This document shows, in pieces, positions 17,164 to 25,307 of a stretch of DNA of 31,535 nucleotides (position 1 is the stretch's first letter; the number at the start of each line of letters is the position of its first letter). The notes below the pieces were generated by a model. The model did not search any database, was not told the DNA's origin, and saw nothing but the letters and a program-made list of their open reading frames with translations. The translations under genes and the position numbers were made by a program. Source of the stretch: a virus; IMG/VR virus record IMGVR_UViG_3300037584_002990, positions 1 to 31,535 of that record. The stretch is one strand, 5' to 3'.

Positions 17164-17614
17164 TCTTTTGTATTGATTTAAATTTCTCAGCTCCCCTTGA
17201 ACCGAAATATGCTACATAGACGGTAATTAATAAAGATTTCAGAAGATCAACCCAACCGCTATCCACGTCAAACCATCCGCCTGTTGAGTCTACAAATATT
17301 AATAATACCATTGATACAGTAAGAAAAACTAAAGTCAGAGGTCTTGTGTTTTTAGAGAGCCACGAATCACTTTGCATATCGCTCTGCCAACGTTTGGTAA
17401 CCTCTTGCATTTCTACGGTATCTTGATGTAAAAGAGCTAATGCTTTTTCTTTGTCTTCTGCTGGAAGCACAGGGTCTTTTTTAATTAAGTTTTTAACCAC
17501 ACCCATTATCCCTTTATCAGGAAGCACTTCTCCAAAAGAATCTATAATAGAAGATCCAGCTCCTGATAAAAACTGACCTACTTTTGTTTCTTTAAATTTT
17601 TTCTTCTTACTCAT
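17153..17614 (-). CDS. Holin-like membrane protein
   Basis: A 153-aa protein. The N-terminus is basic (MSKKKKFKETKVGQFL). A soluble helical part contains VEMQEVTKRWQSDMQSDSWL (67-86), then SKNTRPLTL, the pattern of the three-TM holin family found in gene-transfer agents and many phages. Two clear hydrophobic segments follow (about 92-109, LTLVFLTVSMVLLIFV; about 122-139, VDLLKSLLITVYVAYFG), and the tail is charged. Its ATG overlaps the stop of the M15 peptidase gene by four bases, so lysis enzyme and pore-former are coupled. Expected role: permeabilise the inner membrane and release or activate the endolysin. The pairing with a peptidase makes this call fairly firm. Confidence 0.8.
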   Translation of the reverse strand: MSKKKKFKETKVGQFLSGAGSSIIDSFGEVLPDKGIMGVVKNLIKKDPVLPAEDKEKALALLHQDTVEMQEVTKRWQSDMQSDSWLSKNTRPLTLVFLTVSMVLLIFVDSTGGWFDVDSGWVDLLKSLLITVYVAYFGSRGAEKFKSIQKNGS

Positions 17615-18072
17615 ATTACCATGTATTTAGTTTTGCCATTATCCTTATAAGCTTTTAAACATCTTTCTCTGTTCTCGTCTGGACTTACATACGAGACGTG
17701 TACCCAGTCAGGATTATTGTCATCTCCAAACTCCCATATCATCTGATCAAAACTTATGTTTTCTCTAATGTGTTTAAACATTTCAGCGTTGGATTTTACA
17801 CCAAATGTATCATCTATATCTATTGCTCTGCCCTGACAGTGCTGAGAAGACTCGCTTCCACCTATGGCTTTGTTTAGTTCTGGAGATCTAAAAAAAGAAT
17901 TTATTTTGATAGGGCCACCTACCCATTCTCGAAGTGGTTCAAATACATGCTTGGCTACCGCTTCCATATTAGTAAGTTGATACTGATTAGGTATATTATC
18001 TATGTTACGTCTAAGAGCAGTATTAGATTTTACTCCTTCTTTGTAAGATATATGTTTGCTAATATTTTTGAT
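17611..18072 (-). CDS. M15-type (VanY/endolysin-like) peptidase with non-AUG start
   Basis: A peptidoglycan-degrading lysis enzyme of the Peptidase_M15_3 type. Core motifs, numbered from the proposed start: SFFRSPELNKAIGG (59-72), SSQHCQGRAIDID (75-87, zinc ligands H78 and D85) and DWVHVSY (122-128, third ligand H125). The first in-frame ATG is at 17967, but the frame continues upstream for 35 further codons with sequence the family requires (SKHISYKEGVKSNTALRRNI), bounded by a TAA at 18076-18078. The first plausible start is ATC at 18072, giving a Lys-Asn-Ile-Ser-Lys-His opening; ATT at 18063 is an alternative. Full length would be 153 aa. A single base change (ATG to ATC) or a sequence error would explain it. 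The gene lies 7 nt after the preceding stop and overlaps the holin start by ATGA. Confidence 0.8.
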   Translation of the reverse strand: MKNISKHISYKEGVKSNTALRRNIDNIPNQYQLTNMEAVAKHVFEPLREWVGGPIKINSFFRSPELNKAIGGSESSQHCQGRAIDIDDTFGVKSNAEMFKHIRENISFDQMIWEFGDDNNPDWVHVSYVSPDENRERCLKAYKDNGKTKYMVI

Positions 18073-18079
18073 GACTTAA

Positions 18080-18442
18080 TTATTCAGATTCCACTATATC
18101 CCAAGTTTGAGTTTCCTCATTCCAAAAATATATTTTATCATCCTCTGGCATTGGTGTTGGAGCTTGCCAATCAAAATTATCGTCCAATGACCAGCTTGGG
18201 TATGGCTGAGGTGCTATAAACACATCATTATCTGAATCGTAAGTATAGCCTGTTCCAGCAAACTGTTTTCTCATATTATTATTGTATGAAGTTTGCACCC
18301 AGTTTGTATGACCAAAGAGCGTAGAACAGAACTCTACTCCTTTAGCTTCGCTTTCTGTTTCACCATCCATAAGCTCATTGTTGTGTACAACAATTACTTT
18401 GGTTACTACATTGTTTTCGTCAAGTTCTGCAAAATGTGCCAT
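18080..18442 (-). CDS. Small fibre-associated protein (paralogue of 22964-23635)
   Basis: A 120-aa protein of a type I recall as common in marine phages beside tail-fibre genes. It opens with MAHFAELDENNVVTKVIVVH, and has a central GHTNWVQTSYNNNMRKQFAG, then GYTYDSDNDVFIAPQPYPSW and an end YFWNEETQTWDIVESE rich in Trp and acidic residues. No enzymatic motif is seen. It follows the 1017-aa adhesin and precedes the lysis pair. A TAACTTTG box sits 12 nt before its ATG, so it and the lysis genes may have their own promoter. The shared architecture with the 223-aa protein suggests both attach to, or fold, fibres; the function is unknown. Confidence 0.7.
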   Translation of the reverse strand: MAHFAELDENNVVTKVIVVHNNELMDGETESEAKGVEFCSTLFGHTNWVQTSYNNNMRKQFAGTGYTYDSDNDVFIAPQPYPSWSLDDNFDWQAPTPMPEDDKIYFWNEETQTWDIVESE

Positions 18443-18454
18443 AATTTATTTTTA

Positions 18455-18462
18455 CAAAGTTA
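18455..18462 (-). promoter_or_regulatory. TAACTTTG -7-type box before the 120-aa protein and lysis genes
   Basis: The minus strand reads TAACTTTG 12 nt before the ATG at 18442, in the 32-nt gap after the adhesin stop. It matches TAnnTTTG. The short spacing implies a nearly leaderless transcript. Confidence 0.55.
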
Positions 18463-18474
18463 ATTAAATTTTAT

Positions 18475-21400
18475 TTATGAGTGAACGTATGTTCCACTTC
18501 CTGTATATGTTATTATAGTTTCACTTCCGCTTGTTGTTACTGTTGGTGAACCTGTTGTGCTTCCTGAGTAATCAGATGTGTTCATTCTAAGTATTACCAC
18601 ACCTGAACCTCCAGCACCTCCTTGAGATGAACCACCATCACCACCTGCACCACCTCCACCTCCTGTGTTTGTTGAACCTGCTGAACCACTAACATCTCCA
18701 GCACCAACAGCAGAATTACCTCCACCTCCAGTTCCTCCTGTAGTTGTACCTCCAATACCACCACCTGCACCACCACCTGCATAAGCAACTGCCGAACCTG
18801 TAATTGCAACACTCAATCCATCACCTCCTTCACCTGCTGCATCAGTATTTCCTGCTTCTGAAGCACCTCCACCTCCACCTCCGTGAAAGTTAGAGCCAGT
18901 ATATTGTCCTCCTGCAAAACCTTGATTAGCAGTTCCTGCCGCAGGATTATTTGAAGCATTTGATTCACCACCTGAACCACCACCTGAACCTCCAACTTCA
19001 GGAGCACCATTAACGTGATTATACATTCCTCCTCTACCACCACCTGTAGATGTTATTGTTGTGAGACCTGAAGCTGCAATAGAAGAATTTCCACCACTTG
19101 TCGGAGTTGTTGTGCTATATCCAACAGCTCCAGTTCCTCCTGCACCTACTGTAATTGTATAAGTTCCTGCTGCTAAAGTAATATCGCTTTCTGCAGATGA
19201 ACCCCCACCAGATGTTAAACCGTAAGATGTTCTTAATCCTCCAGCACCAGCACCTCCACCATCAGATGCTCCAGCACCACCACCACCTGCTACTACAAGA
19301 TAGCCCATATATCCAGATGCAATAGGATATTGCGCTGGGTTTTCTTTAAAAGCCATGTAGATGTAAGTTTTTCCGCTTTCATTTGCTGAAGTAGCGCTTC
19401 CTAAAGTAAATCCATCAGAGTCAAAAGATGTAAGACCTGAATTCACCCCCTCAGCATTAGCACCGTTAGGATATAGAACCTTTGTTGCTCCTCTAGCAGT
19501 ATCATATAATTCCCAGCTATCCACTCCGTCAGTTTCTTTTAATAATACCCAGTTTGGAGAAAATCCTAATCCCGTAATTGCTTGAGTGCTGCTATTTCCA
19601 GTATAACTTCCCATCTTGCTAAACCCTGGTGTGGATTTAAAACAATAAGCTACGTAAGTTCTTCCGCTTGTATTAGCATTTCCAAAAGTTTGATTTAAAG
19701 TAAAATTCGTGGCATTTGAATAAAACCAATTTGAAAACGTGTCAACACTGTTTGAGAGATTTAATGTTAAATAATCACTATTACCTATTGTTTCATAATA
19801 ATTTATCCAGTTTGTCGAGAATGTATTCATACATTTTATAATTACAGCATCCGGCGCAGAGCTTAATCCATGACCTACGGTTGACCCCGCTGTAGAATTT
19901 CCTGTGTATGTAACTATGCTAAAACCTGCTGCTTGATTTGCAGACACTATAGATTGTATGTCTCCATCATTGTTTATAGCTGGAATAGGATTTGCTTTCC
20001 AACACCACGCTACCATATTACTTCCATTTTCATTTGTGTATGGGTCTTGCCCTACTGTAAATCCATCAGTATCAAAACTATTAAAATCATTACCGGTTGT
20101 GTTAAAATCAGCTGCATCTAAGTTCGTGTAGTTTCCAGGCACAAGCTCTGAACCTAACAATCTAACATTATCAAATTCCATGTGATCTCTTGCAGAACTT
20201 CTGTTTTTTATCCAAACCCAGCTTGGGCTAAACCCTAAACCGGTGATTGCTCTATTACTAGTAGCGTTACCCGTATATAATTTGTTTGCAAAGCTATCAG
20301 CTAAAGTTGGCGCAGCTGTTGGGTCTGAAGCAAATGCTATATATAAAAACTCATCTCCATTTTGATTCCAAGAATTGTCATCATTAGAAATTTTAAATCC
20401 AGTGCTTAAAAAATCAACTGCATCACCTGTAACGTTGTCCTCAGCATTATTTAAATTTGGAAATAAAGTTCTTTGCCTGTGATTTAATGGGTTTCTTTTA
20501 TTATCAACCATTCTCCAGTTTGCTGTCGAATTTGTTTTTTTTACTATTAGCAACGCTGGCTCAAATCCTGTTACTACTAATGGGCCGTCTGGAACTCCAT
20601 TACCAGTATATGAGCCAATTTTAGAGTAGGATGCTATTGAAGTAAAAGCATAAACAATATAATCACTACCACTATTGTTTTGGTTATTAGCACTTGAACT
20701 TCCATTTAAAAAGCCAAAAGTTGTGCTGCTCATATTAGCTATATCAACACTACCATTCGTTCCTCCATTATTAGCCACAAAACCAGTATTTGCATTTAAA
20801 AAACCTACAGTATTATTTGATGTTAAATAAGTATTCCAGGCTCCACCACCTGTTCCACCACTATCAAGTTGTTTAAAAATAGTTAACTCAGGAATTGAAC
20901 CTAATCCATGCCCCACAGTTGCACTTGCAGAACCATTCCCTGTATATTTTACAATACTAAAACCTGCCTTTGTGTTGGCTTGTACTGTACTTGTAATTGT
21001 TCCATCTGTATTGCTGCTTGTAGTTCCTCCGTTTGCTTTCCAACACCAAGCTACATAAGTATTTGTATTATTATTAACAACAGCATTATTTCCAATCGAA
21101 AATCCATCTGCATCAAAAGATGTTATAAAAGTAGAATTAGTTAATTGAGCACCTGTGCCTATATATACGGGATGAGTAACTCCTCTTGTGCTGTCTGTTA
21201 TAGCATGGTCATAAGTTACATTTCTTGCTTTTATCCAAACAAAATCCGGCTGGAATCCAACCCCTGTTATCGATTGAGCAGTACCATTGCCTGTATAAGT
21301 AACCGTATTAAAATGCTCACTAGGGGTTGGGGGTATGTCTTGATCACTTAAAGTTCTCCATTTTATTCCATCCCAAAATTCTATAGTATTGCTATCCGTA

Positions 21401-21528
21401 TTATATCTCCATTCACCCGTACTTGGTGATGCAGGTCTTTGAGCTTCAGTACCCGAAGGTAATCTTAAAGCGCTATCAAGACTGCCAATGTCAAATAAAT
21501 CCGGATTTGTAATTTTTGTTGTTGCCAT
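18475..21528 (-). CDS. Large tail-fibre/adhesin with six related repeats and a polyglycine C-terminus
   Basis: A 1017-aa protein. Residues 20-60 hold the fibre-cap pattern LPSGTEAQRPASPSTGEWRY followed by NTIEFWDGIKWRTL. Residues about 75-740 contain roughly six diverged units of 90-110 aa, each with a YTGNG start, a GxGFxPxxVWIK-like strand, a SFDSDGFTLG-like turn and a Y(V/I)AxCWKA or IYMAFKE-like end. From about residue 742 (YLVVAGGGGAGASDGGGAGA) the protein is Gly/Ser/Thr-rich with repeated GGGG runs, ending in a TTSGSETIITYTGSGTYVHS module shared with the next gene upstream. Polyglycine helices of this kind form receptor-binding tips in T-even-type adhesins (gp38-like), so a host-binding role is inferred. 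Codons are AT-rich with many GGT/GGA Gly codons. Confidence 0.82.
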   Translation of the reverse strand: MATTKITNPDLFDIGSLDSALRLPSGTEAQRPASPSTGEWRYNTDSNTIEFWDGIKWRTLSDQDIPPTPSEHFNTVTYTGNGTAQSITGVGFQPDFVWIKARNVTYDHAITDSTRGVTHPVYIGTGAQLTNSTFITSFDADGFSIGNNAVVNNNTNTYVAWCWKANGGTTSSNTDGTITSTVQANTKAGFSIVKYTGNGSASATVGHGLGSIPELTIFKQLDSGGTGGGAWNTYLTSNNTVGFLNANTGFVANNGGTNGSVDIANMSSTTFGFLNGSSSANNQNNSGSDYIVYAFTSIASYSKIGSYTGNGVPDGPLVVTGFEPALLIVKKTNSTANWRMVDNKRNPLNHRQRTLFPNLNNAEDNVTGDAVDFLSTGFKISNDDNSWNQNGDEFLYIAFASDPTAAPTLADSFANKLYTGNATSNRAITGLGFSPSWVWIKNRSSARDHMEFDNVRLLGSELVPGNYTNLDAADFNTTGNDFNSFDTDGFTVGQDPYTNENGSNMVAWCWKANPIPAINNDGDIQSIVSANQAAGFSIVTYTGNSTAGSTVGHGLSSAPDAVIIKCMNTFSTNWINYYETIGNSDYLTLNLSNSVDTFSNWFYSNATNFTLNQTFGNANTSGRTYVAYCFKSTPGFSKMGSYTGNSSTQAITGLGFSPNWVLLKETDGVDSWELYDTARGATKVLYPNGANAEGVNSGLTSFDSDGFTLGSATSANESGKTYIYMAFKENPAQYPIASGYMGYLVVAGGGGAGASDGGGAGAGGLRTSYGLTSGGGSSAESDITLAAGTYTITVGAGGTGAVGYSTTTPTSGGNSSIAASGLTTITSTGGGRGGMYNHVNGAPEVGGSGGGSGGESNASNNPAAGTANQGFAGGQYTGSNFHGGGGGGASEAGNTDAAGEGGDGLSVAITGSAVAYAGGGAGGGIGGTTTGGTGGGGNSAVGAGDVSGSAGSTNTGGGGGAGGDGGSSQGGAGGSGVVILRMNTSDYSGSTTGSPTVTTSGSETIITYTGSGTYVHS

Positions 21529-21531
21529 AGT

Positions 21532-22962
21532 TTATGTTTGCACGTATGTTCCACTTCCTGTAAAAGTCATTATTGTATCTGTTCCATCTGTTGTTACAGT
21601 TGGACTTCCTGTTACTGTTCCTGTATAACTTGCTGTAGGTATTCTTAATATTATTACACCGCTTCCACCTGCTCCGCAAATAGCTCCATTTATAGCATAA
21701 TTTCCTGAACCTCCCCCACCTGAACCAGTGTTTGCTGCTCCATCTGTTCCCGCTACACCTGAATAAGTTCCTGTACCATATCCACCAGTTCCACCACCAC
21801 CAGTTCCACCTGTACCGTGACAGGAAGTCGTATTAGCCATTACTCCTCCACCACCACCTCCAGCGTAATCAACTGCAGCTCCTGTAATTGAGTTAGAAAG
21901 ACCTGGGCCTCCATTAGCTTGACTGTTTGAGCCTCCTGCACCACCACCACCTGCTCCTGTCCAAGAACCACACCAGCTTGATGACATATTTCCTGCACCG
22001 TACCCTTGACATGCCGTTCCAGAACCTGCATTTTGGTATACACCTCCTCCACCACCACCTCCAGAACCACCGTCTGAATTACCCCAGTTTGGACCGTTTC
22101 CTCCACCACCACCTACTGTTGTTATAGTAGTAGCAGCGTAAGCTAGTGTTGAGGGTTGACCACCTGCTCCGTATTTTGCTCCACTTCCACAACAACTACC
22201 ACCTGCTCCAACAGTAACCGTAAAAGTATTTGCTTCTAAATTAATAGAGCTTTCAGCCGAACAACCACCACCAGATGTTGTTCCAAATGTAGTACGAAAA
22301 CCACCTGCACCACCTCCACCAGATGGATAATATCCATTAGTTGTAGTCCAAGATTTTCCGCCTGAACCTCCTCCTGCTATAATTACATAATTTAATTGCG
22401 GAGGGGGAGTGTTGGTTAATGTTTTCCATTCTGTACCATTGTAATATTCCATACATGATTGAGAAGCCTCAGAACTATCTGATGTGTTATTTCTTATTTT
22501 CCCTGTCGTATCGGATCCTTCTCTAACATCTGTACCACTAGGCATTTTAAGACCGCTATCTGAATAAGTATAAACTAAATTATCTTGTCCACCCATATAA
22601 CCATGAATTTTACAGTAATAACTAATTGTTCCAAAGTCTGCACTAACTGTTAGCGTTACCGTTCCAGAGTAAAAGGTATATGTGTTTCCGTCTGGACCTG
22701 TAGCCGTTCCTTCATCTACAGTTCCTGTATAAGATATTTGTGAAGTTTTTCCGTTATTTATAAAAGCAATAGGATGTCCTGCGGGAACTCCAGTAAGAGT
22801 TATTGTGCCAATCTTAGCACCAAATTTTCCATACACTCCATTAAAGTTGTACTGATTACCACCAGCATTAATAACTGTCACAGCATTAGTAGAGTCCAGT
22901 ATATAATCTGGATTACCCGGGTTTAAATCTACTACTTCTCCTATTAATTTTGTTGTTGCCAT
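21532..22962 (-). CDS. Glycine-rich tail-fibre/adhesin with N-terminal cupredoxin-like domain
   Basis: A 476-aa protein. Residues 18-135 form a beta-sandwich-like segment that ends in FGTISYYCKIHGYMGG (110-125). C117, H120 and M123, together with H63 in the upstream GHPIAFINNG, give the four ligands of a type I copper site with the C-x2-H-x2-M spacing of amicyanin. Residues 136-190 carry the fibre-cap pattern (LKMPSGTDVREGSD, then CMEYYNGTEWKTL). From about 197 the protein is polyglycine-rich (YVIIAGGGSGG, repeated GGGG blocks with some Cys). It ends in GTDTIMTFTGSGTYVQT, as in the 1017-aa adhesin. It sits between the 1017-aa adhesin and the 223-aa fibre-associated protein. A structural fibre is likely; copper binding is inferred from ligand pattern only. 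Confidence 0.8.
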   Translation of the reverse strand: MATTKLIGEVVDLNPGNPDYILDSTNAVTVINAGGNQYNFNGVYGKFGAKIGTITLTGVPAGHPIAFINNGKTSQISYTGTVDEGTATGPDGNTYTFYSGTVTLTVSADFGTISYYCKIHGYMGGQDNLVYTYSDSGLKMPSGTDVREGSDTTGKIRNNTSDSSEASQSCMEYYNGTEWKTLTNTPPPQLNYVIIAGGGSGGKSWTTTNGYYPSGGGGAGGFRTTFGTTSGGGCSAESSINLEANTFTVTVGAGGSCCGSGAKYGAGGQPSTLAYAATTITTVGGGGGNGPNWGNSDGGSGGGGGGGVYQNAGSGTACQGYGAGNMSSSWCGSWTGAGGGGAGGSNSQANGGPGLSNSITGAAVDYAGGGGGGVMANTTSCHGTGGTGGGGTGGYGTGTYSGVAGTDGAANTGSGGGGSGNYAINGAICGAGGSGVIILRIPTASYTGTVTGSPTVTTDGTDTIMTFTGSGTYVQT

Positions 22963-22963
22963 G

Positions 22964-23635
22964 TTACTCTTCTAATATCCAATTTTTTGTTTCTTCATCC
23001 CAAAGATACGAATTTCCGTCTTCAGGTATTGCCACGGGAGATTCCCATAAACAAGTATCCTCATTTAAAGTCCAAGACTCAAATGGCTGCGGCGCATAAA
23101 ACGCATCTCTTACAGGGTCGTAAGTATACCCTACCCCTGCATAATTTTTTCTAAAAGGTGTGCCACCGTTTTGGTGAACACCACCAATTGTATTGTAAGA
23201 AGTTCTTTTGCATAGTCCGCCTTTTCCATAATACCCTTCCCAGTAAATTGTATTGTCTATTTCAACTGGCGGAATCGGACCTTTTTCTTCAATTTTTTGT
23301 TTTGCTTCAGCTTCTATTTCTGCAACTTCTTCTGGTGTTTTACCTACCCTTGTGTGGTATAAATCTATCATTTCTTGCTCAAATTCTTCATCCCTACCAA
23401 CCTCATATTTTATTTCAGATACTCCAGTTATAACACTAGTTACTACGCAAAGCTGGTTATCTATTTCTTGCTGCTTTGCATCTATCTCTTCTTGCTTTGC
23501 TTCAATCGAAGCTTTATCTTCTTCAGTTGGCTCTTCAATAGAAGTAAGATTACTCATCTCATTCCATAATTCGTAGAGCTCTTCTCTTAGAGTTTCTGTT
23601 GTGTGGTCGTTATTTAAAAATGCGTAATGTGCCAT
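22964..23635 (-). CDS. Fibre-associated protein with inserted coiled coil (paralogue of 18080-18442)
   Basis: A 223-aa protein. It starts MAHYAFLNNDHTTETLREEL and ends with RKNYAGVGYTYDPVRDAFYA, then APQPFESW and YLWDEETKNWILEE, matching the 120-aa paralogue at both ends. Between them, residues about 15-70 and 88-120 form very charged Glu/Lys/Gln-rich helices (EEDKASIEAKQEEIDAKQQE). The central TIYWEGYYGKGGLCKRTSYN replaces the paralogue's NWVQTSYN segment. It is placed between two glycine-rich fibre genes with gaps of 1 nt on each side. The coiled coil may let it trimerise with, or chaperone, the adjacent fibre. No known enzymatic function. Confidence 0.7.
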   Translation of the reverse strand: MAHYAFLNNDHTTETLREELYELWNEMSNLTSIEEPTEEDKASIEAKQEEIDAKQQEIDNQLCVVTSVITGVSEIKYEVGRDEEFEQEMIDLYHTRVGKTPEEVAEIEAEAKQKIEEKGPIPPVEIDNTIYWEGYYGKGGLCKRTSYNTIGGVHQNGGTPFRKNYAGVGYTYDPVRDAFYAPQPFESWTLNEDTCLWESPVAIPEDGNSYLWDEETKNWILEE

Positions 23636-23636
23636 A

Positions 23637-24620
23637 TTAACTAAAACTTATTGTATCTGTTCCTGCCGTGAACGTTGTTACTTTATCACTACCATCCGTA
23701 GCTGTTGAACTAGTTAAACCTGCGCCTACTGTTATGGTATAAGTGTTAGGGTATCTAAGTATTACAATACCGGATGCTCCAGGTCCGTTAAATCTACCTG
23801 CATTACCTCCACCACCTGTATTTGCTGCGGGTGCAGTACCTGCATTACCTCCTTGATTACCACCAGCTCCACCAGGCCCATAGCTTACGGCTGAACCAGT
23901 TATACTAACACTTAAAGCACTTCCACCACCAGTGCCCCCAGCATTCGCTCCAGTTCCACCTCCTCCTCCAGAAGTAATGTTTCCACCATTCGCTCCATCA
24001 AAACCTTGATAAGCTGACCCACTTCCACCTATAAAAGGTCCGAGAGACATACCTGCACCACCTCCACATCCACCGTTTGGGCCGTTGGTTGCGTCTCCAC
24101 CACCACCACCTCCGCCTAAGGAAGTAATTGCGCCAACTACCGAGTCGCCTCCAGTCCCCCCATTTACCCCACTACCTGTATATGAAGCGGCTGTACCTGC
24201 AGCACCTACAGTAACCGTGTATGATGTTCCACTTTTAAACCCTAATTTTGCTTCAGCGGGACTTCCTCCTCCTGCTCCAGGCCCTCCAGATGCAGAACCA
24301 AAAGAAGTTCGCAGACCGCCTCCTCCGCCTCCGCCTCCTAGATTATCTCTACTACCCCTACCACTAGAACCACTTCCTCCTCCTCCTCCTAGAACTAAAA
24401 AATCTGCAAGGAAAGTTACTGTAGGGTTTGCGGTTGTTTCCGCTAATCTTTTCCATTCTGTTCCATTGTAAAACTCTAATCTTGAATCTGTAGTGTTTAA
24501 TCTTGCATCCCCAGCTGTTGGTGATCCCGGTCTTTGAGCTTTCGTTCCCTTAGCCCACACTAGACCTCCAGTGTTACCACTCATGTCAATTACGTTTGTA
24601 GTTACTTTGTTTGTTGCCAT
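23637..24620 (-). CDS. Glycine-rich tail-fibre/adhesin protein
   Basis: A 327-aa protein. N-terminal cap: MATNKVTTNVIDMSGNTGGL, then KGTKAQRPGSPTAGDARLNT and LEFYNGTEWKRL (residues 50-60), the same cap as in the other two glycine-rich proteins. From about residue 73 it is made of Gly-rich runs (FLVLGGGGGSGSSGRGSR, further GGGGGG blocks) broken by a TSYTVTVGAAGTA strand. It ends in a short beta module (NTYTITVGAGLTSSTATDGS, then FTAGTDTISFS). It lacks the repeats of the 1017-aa protein. The glycine blocks suggest polyglycine-II packing, as in T-even adhesin tips. It starts 11 nt after the preceding 221-aa fibre gene. Confidence 0.78.
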   Translation of the reverse strand: MATNKVTTNVIDMSGNTGGLVWAKGTKAQRPGSPTAGDARLNTTDSRLEFYNGTEWKRLAETTANPTVTFLADFLVLGGGGGSGSSGRGSRDNLGGGGGGGGLRTSFGSASGGPGAGGGSPAEAKLGFKSGTSYTVTVGAAGTAASYTGSGVNGGTGGDSVVGAITSLGGGGGGGDATNGPNGGCGGGAGMSLGPFIGGSGSAYQGFDGANGGNITSGGGGGTGANAGGTGGGSALSVSITGSAVSYGPGGAGGNQGGNAGTAPAANTGGGGNAGRFNGPGASGIVILRYPNTYTITVGAGLTSSTATDGSDKVTTFTAGTDTISFS

Positions 24621-24630
24621 GAGTTAAGCG

Positions 24631-25296
24631 TTATTGTGTTATTACTACTTCAATTCCATTTGCTGCGGTTGTAGGTGGCGCTGTTGCGAAAGTTAATGTC
24701 GTTCCTGCAACTGTATAGTTCGCCGTTCCTCCAGAATCTTTGGAGTTTTGATATACACCGCTTATAAATATGTTAATATTATCAGCGCTACTTGGAGCAG
24801 TTGATAATGTAAATGCTGTTGTTGTATTGTCTCCTGTAAACTGATCTTTTACAACTGTAGTTCCTGTGGCAGTAGCAGCAATTGTAATTTCAGTAGCAGA
24901 AGTTTGAGTTAGCGTTATACCAGCTCCTTGAGTTAAATTTACAGCTGAGTCAGTTCCAGCATTTGCATCTAATTGTAAAGGAACACTACTTCCAGCTTTT
25001 GCACCTGCTTTTATAGTATATGTGTCCCCTAAAGTTGTAGTAGCTATATTTATTTCATTAGCACTAGTTCTTGATAAAGTAATATTTTGACCACCTGTCA
25101 GAGTAATCGCATCATTCGTACCATCACTACCTGCTAGGTTAATACTTTCTGTTCCTACTGGTACATCAATTGTATATGTAGTTCCAGATAGCAAGGATTT
25201 TGATATTTGTATATTGTCAGTTCCTTTATACCCTACCAAAAAATCTATATCTGCTAGAGTTGAACCTGTTGTAAATTGTGAAAATTTTACTGCCAT
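24631..25296 (-). CDS. Tail-fibre/spike component, repeat beta-structure
   Basis: A 221-aa protein. Residues 1-35 (MAVKFSQFTTGSTLADIDFL followed by VGYKGTDNIQISKS) look like a virion-attachment cap. Residues 38-140 contain two copies of a strand-rich unit (YTIDVPVGTESINLAGSDGT with ITLTGGQNITLSRTSANEIN, then YTIKAGAKAGSSVPLQLDAN with QGAGITLTQTSATEITIAAT). The end carries a common phage fibre domain (DQFTGDNTTTAFTLSTAP, NINIFISGVYQN, YTVAGTTLTFATAPP). No catalytic motif is present. It opens the run of fibre genes and is preceded by a 46-aa gene 11 nt upstream. Confidence 0.75.
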   Translation of the reverse strand: MAVKFSQFTTGSTLADIDFLVGYKGTDNIQISKSLLSGTTYTIDVPVGTESINLAGSDGTNDAITLTGGQNITLSRTSANEINIATTTLGDTYTIKAGAKAGSSVPLQLDANAGTDSAVNLTQGAGITLTQTSATEITIAATATGTTVVKDQFTGDNTTTAFTLSTAPSSADNINIFISGVYQNSKDSGGTANYTVAGTTLTFATAPPTTAANGIEVVITQ

Positions 25297-25307
25297 TTTA
25301 TTTTAAT

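Noticed and set aside
17968-18075. Intergenic gap between the 120-aa protein and the ATG-started peptidase
   Set aside because: Not intergenic: the in-frame translation is typical M15 peptidase N-terminal sequence, so the gene was extended instead.
22999-23012. TATCTTTG-like box (TATCTTTGGGA on the minus strand)
   Set aside because: It lies in the conserved coding motif Ser-Tyr-Leu-Trp-Asp of the 223-aa protein, so it reflects codons rather than a promoter.
23158-23576. Plus-strand ORFs of 91-107 codons opposite the 223-aa protein
   Set aside because: Antisense shadows of a charged coiled-coil gene with a clear paralogue; no promoter or conserved protein features.
24085-24471. Pro-rich plus-strand ORF of 128 codons
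   Set aside because: It is the reverse complement of the polyglycine region (GGN codons read as CCN) of the 327-aa adhesin and has no independent support.
18475-24620. Possible diversity-generating retroelement acting on the adhesin genes
   Set aside because: No reverse transcriptase, template repeat or matching variable repeat was seen in the window.
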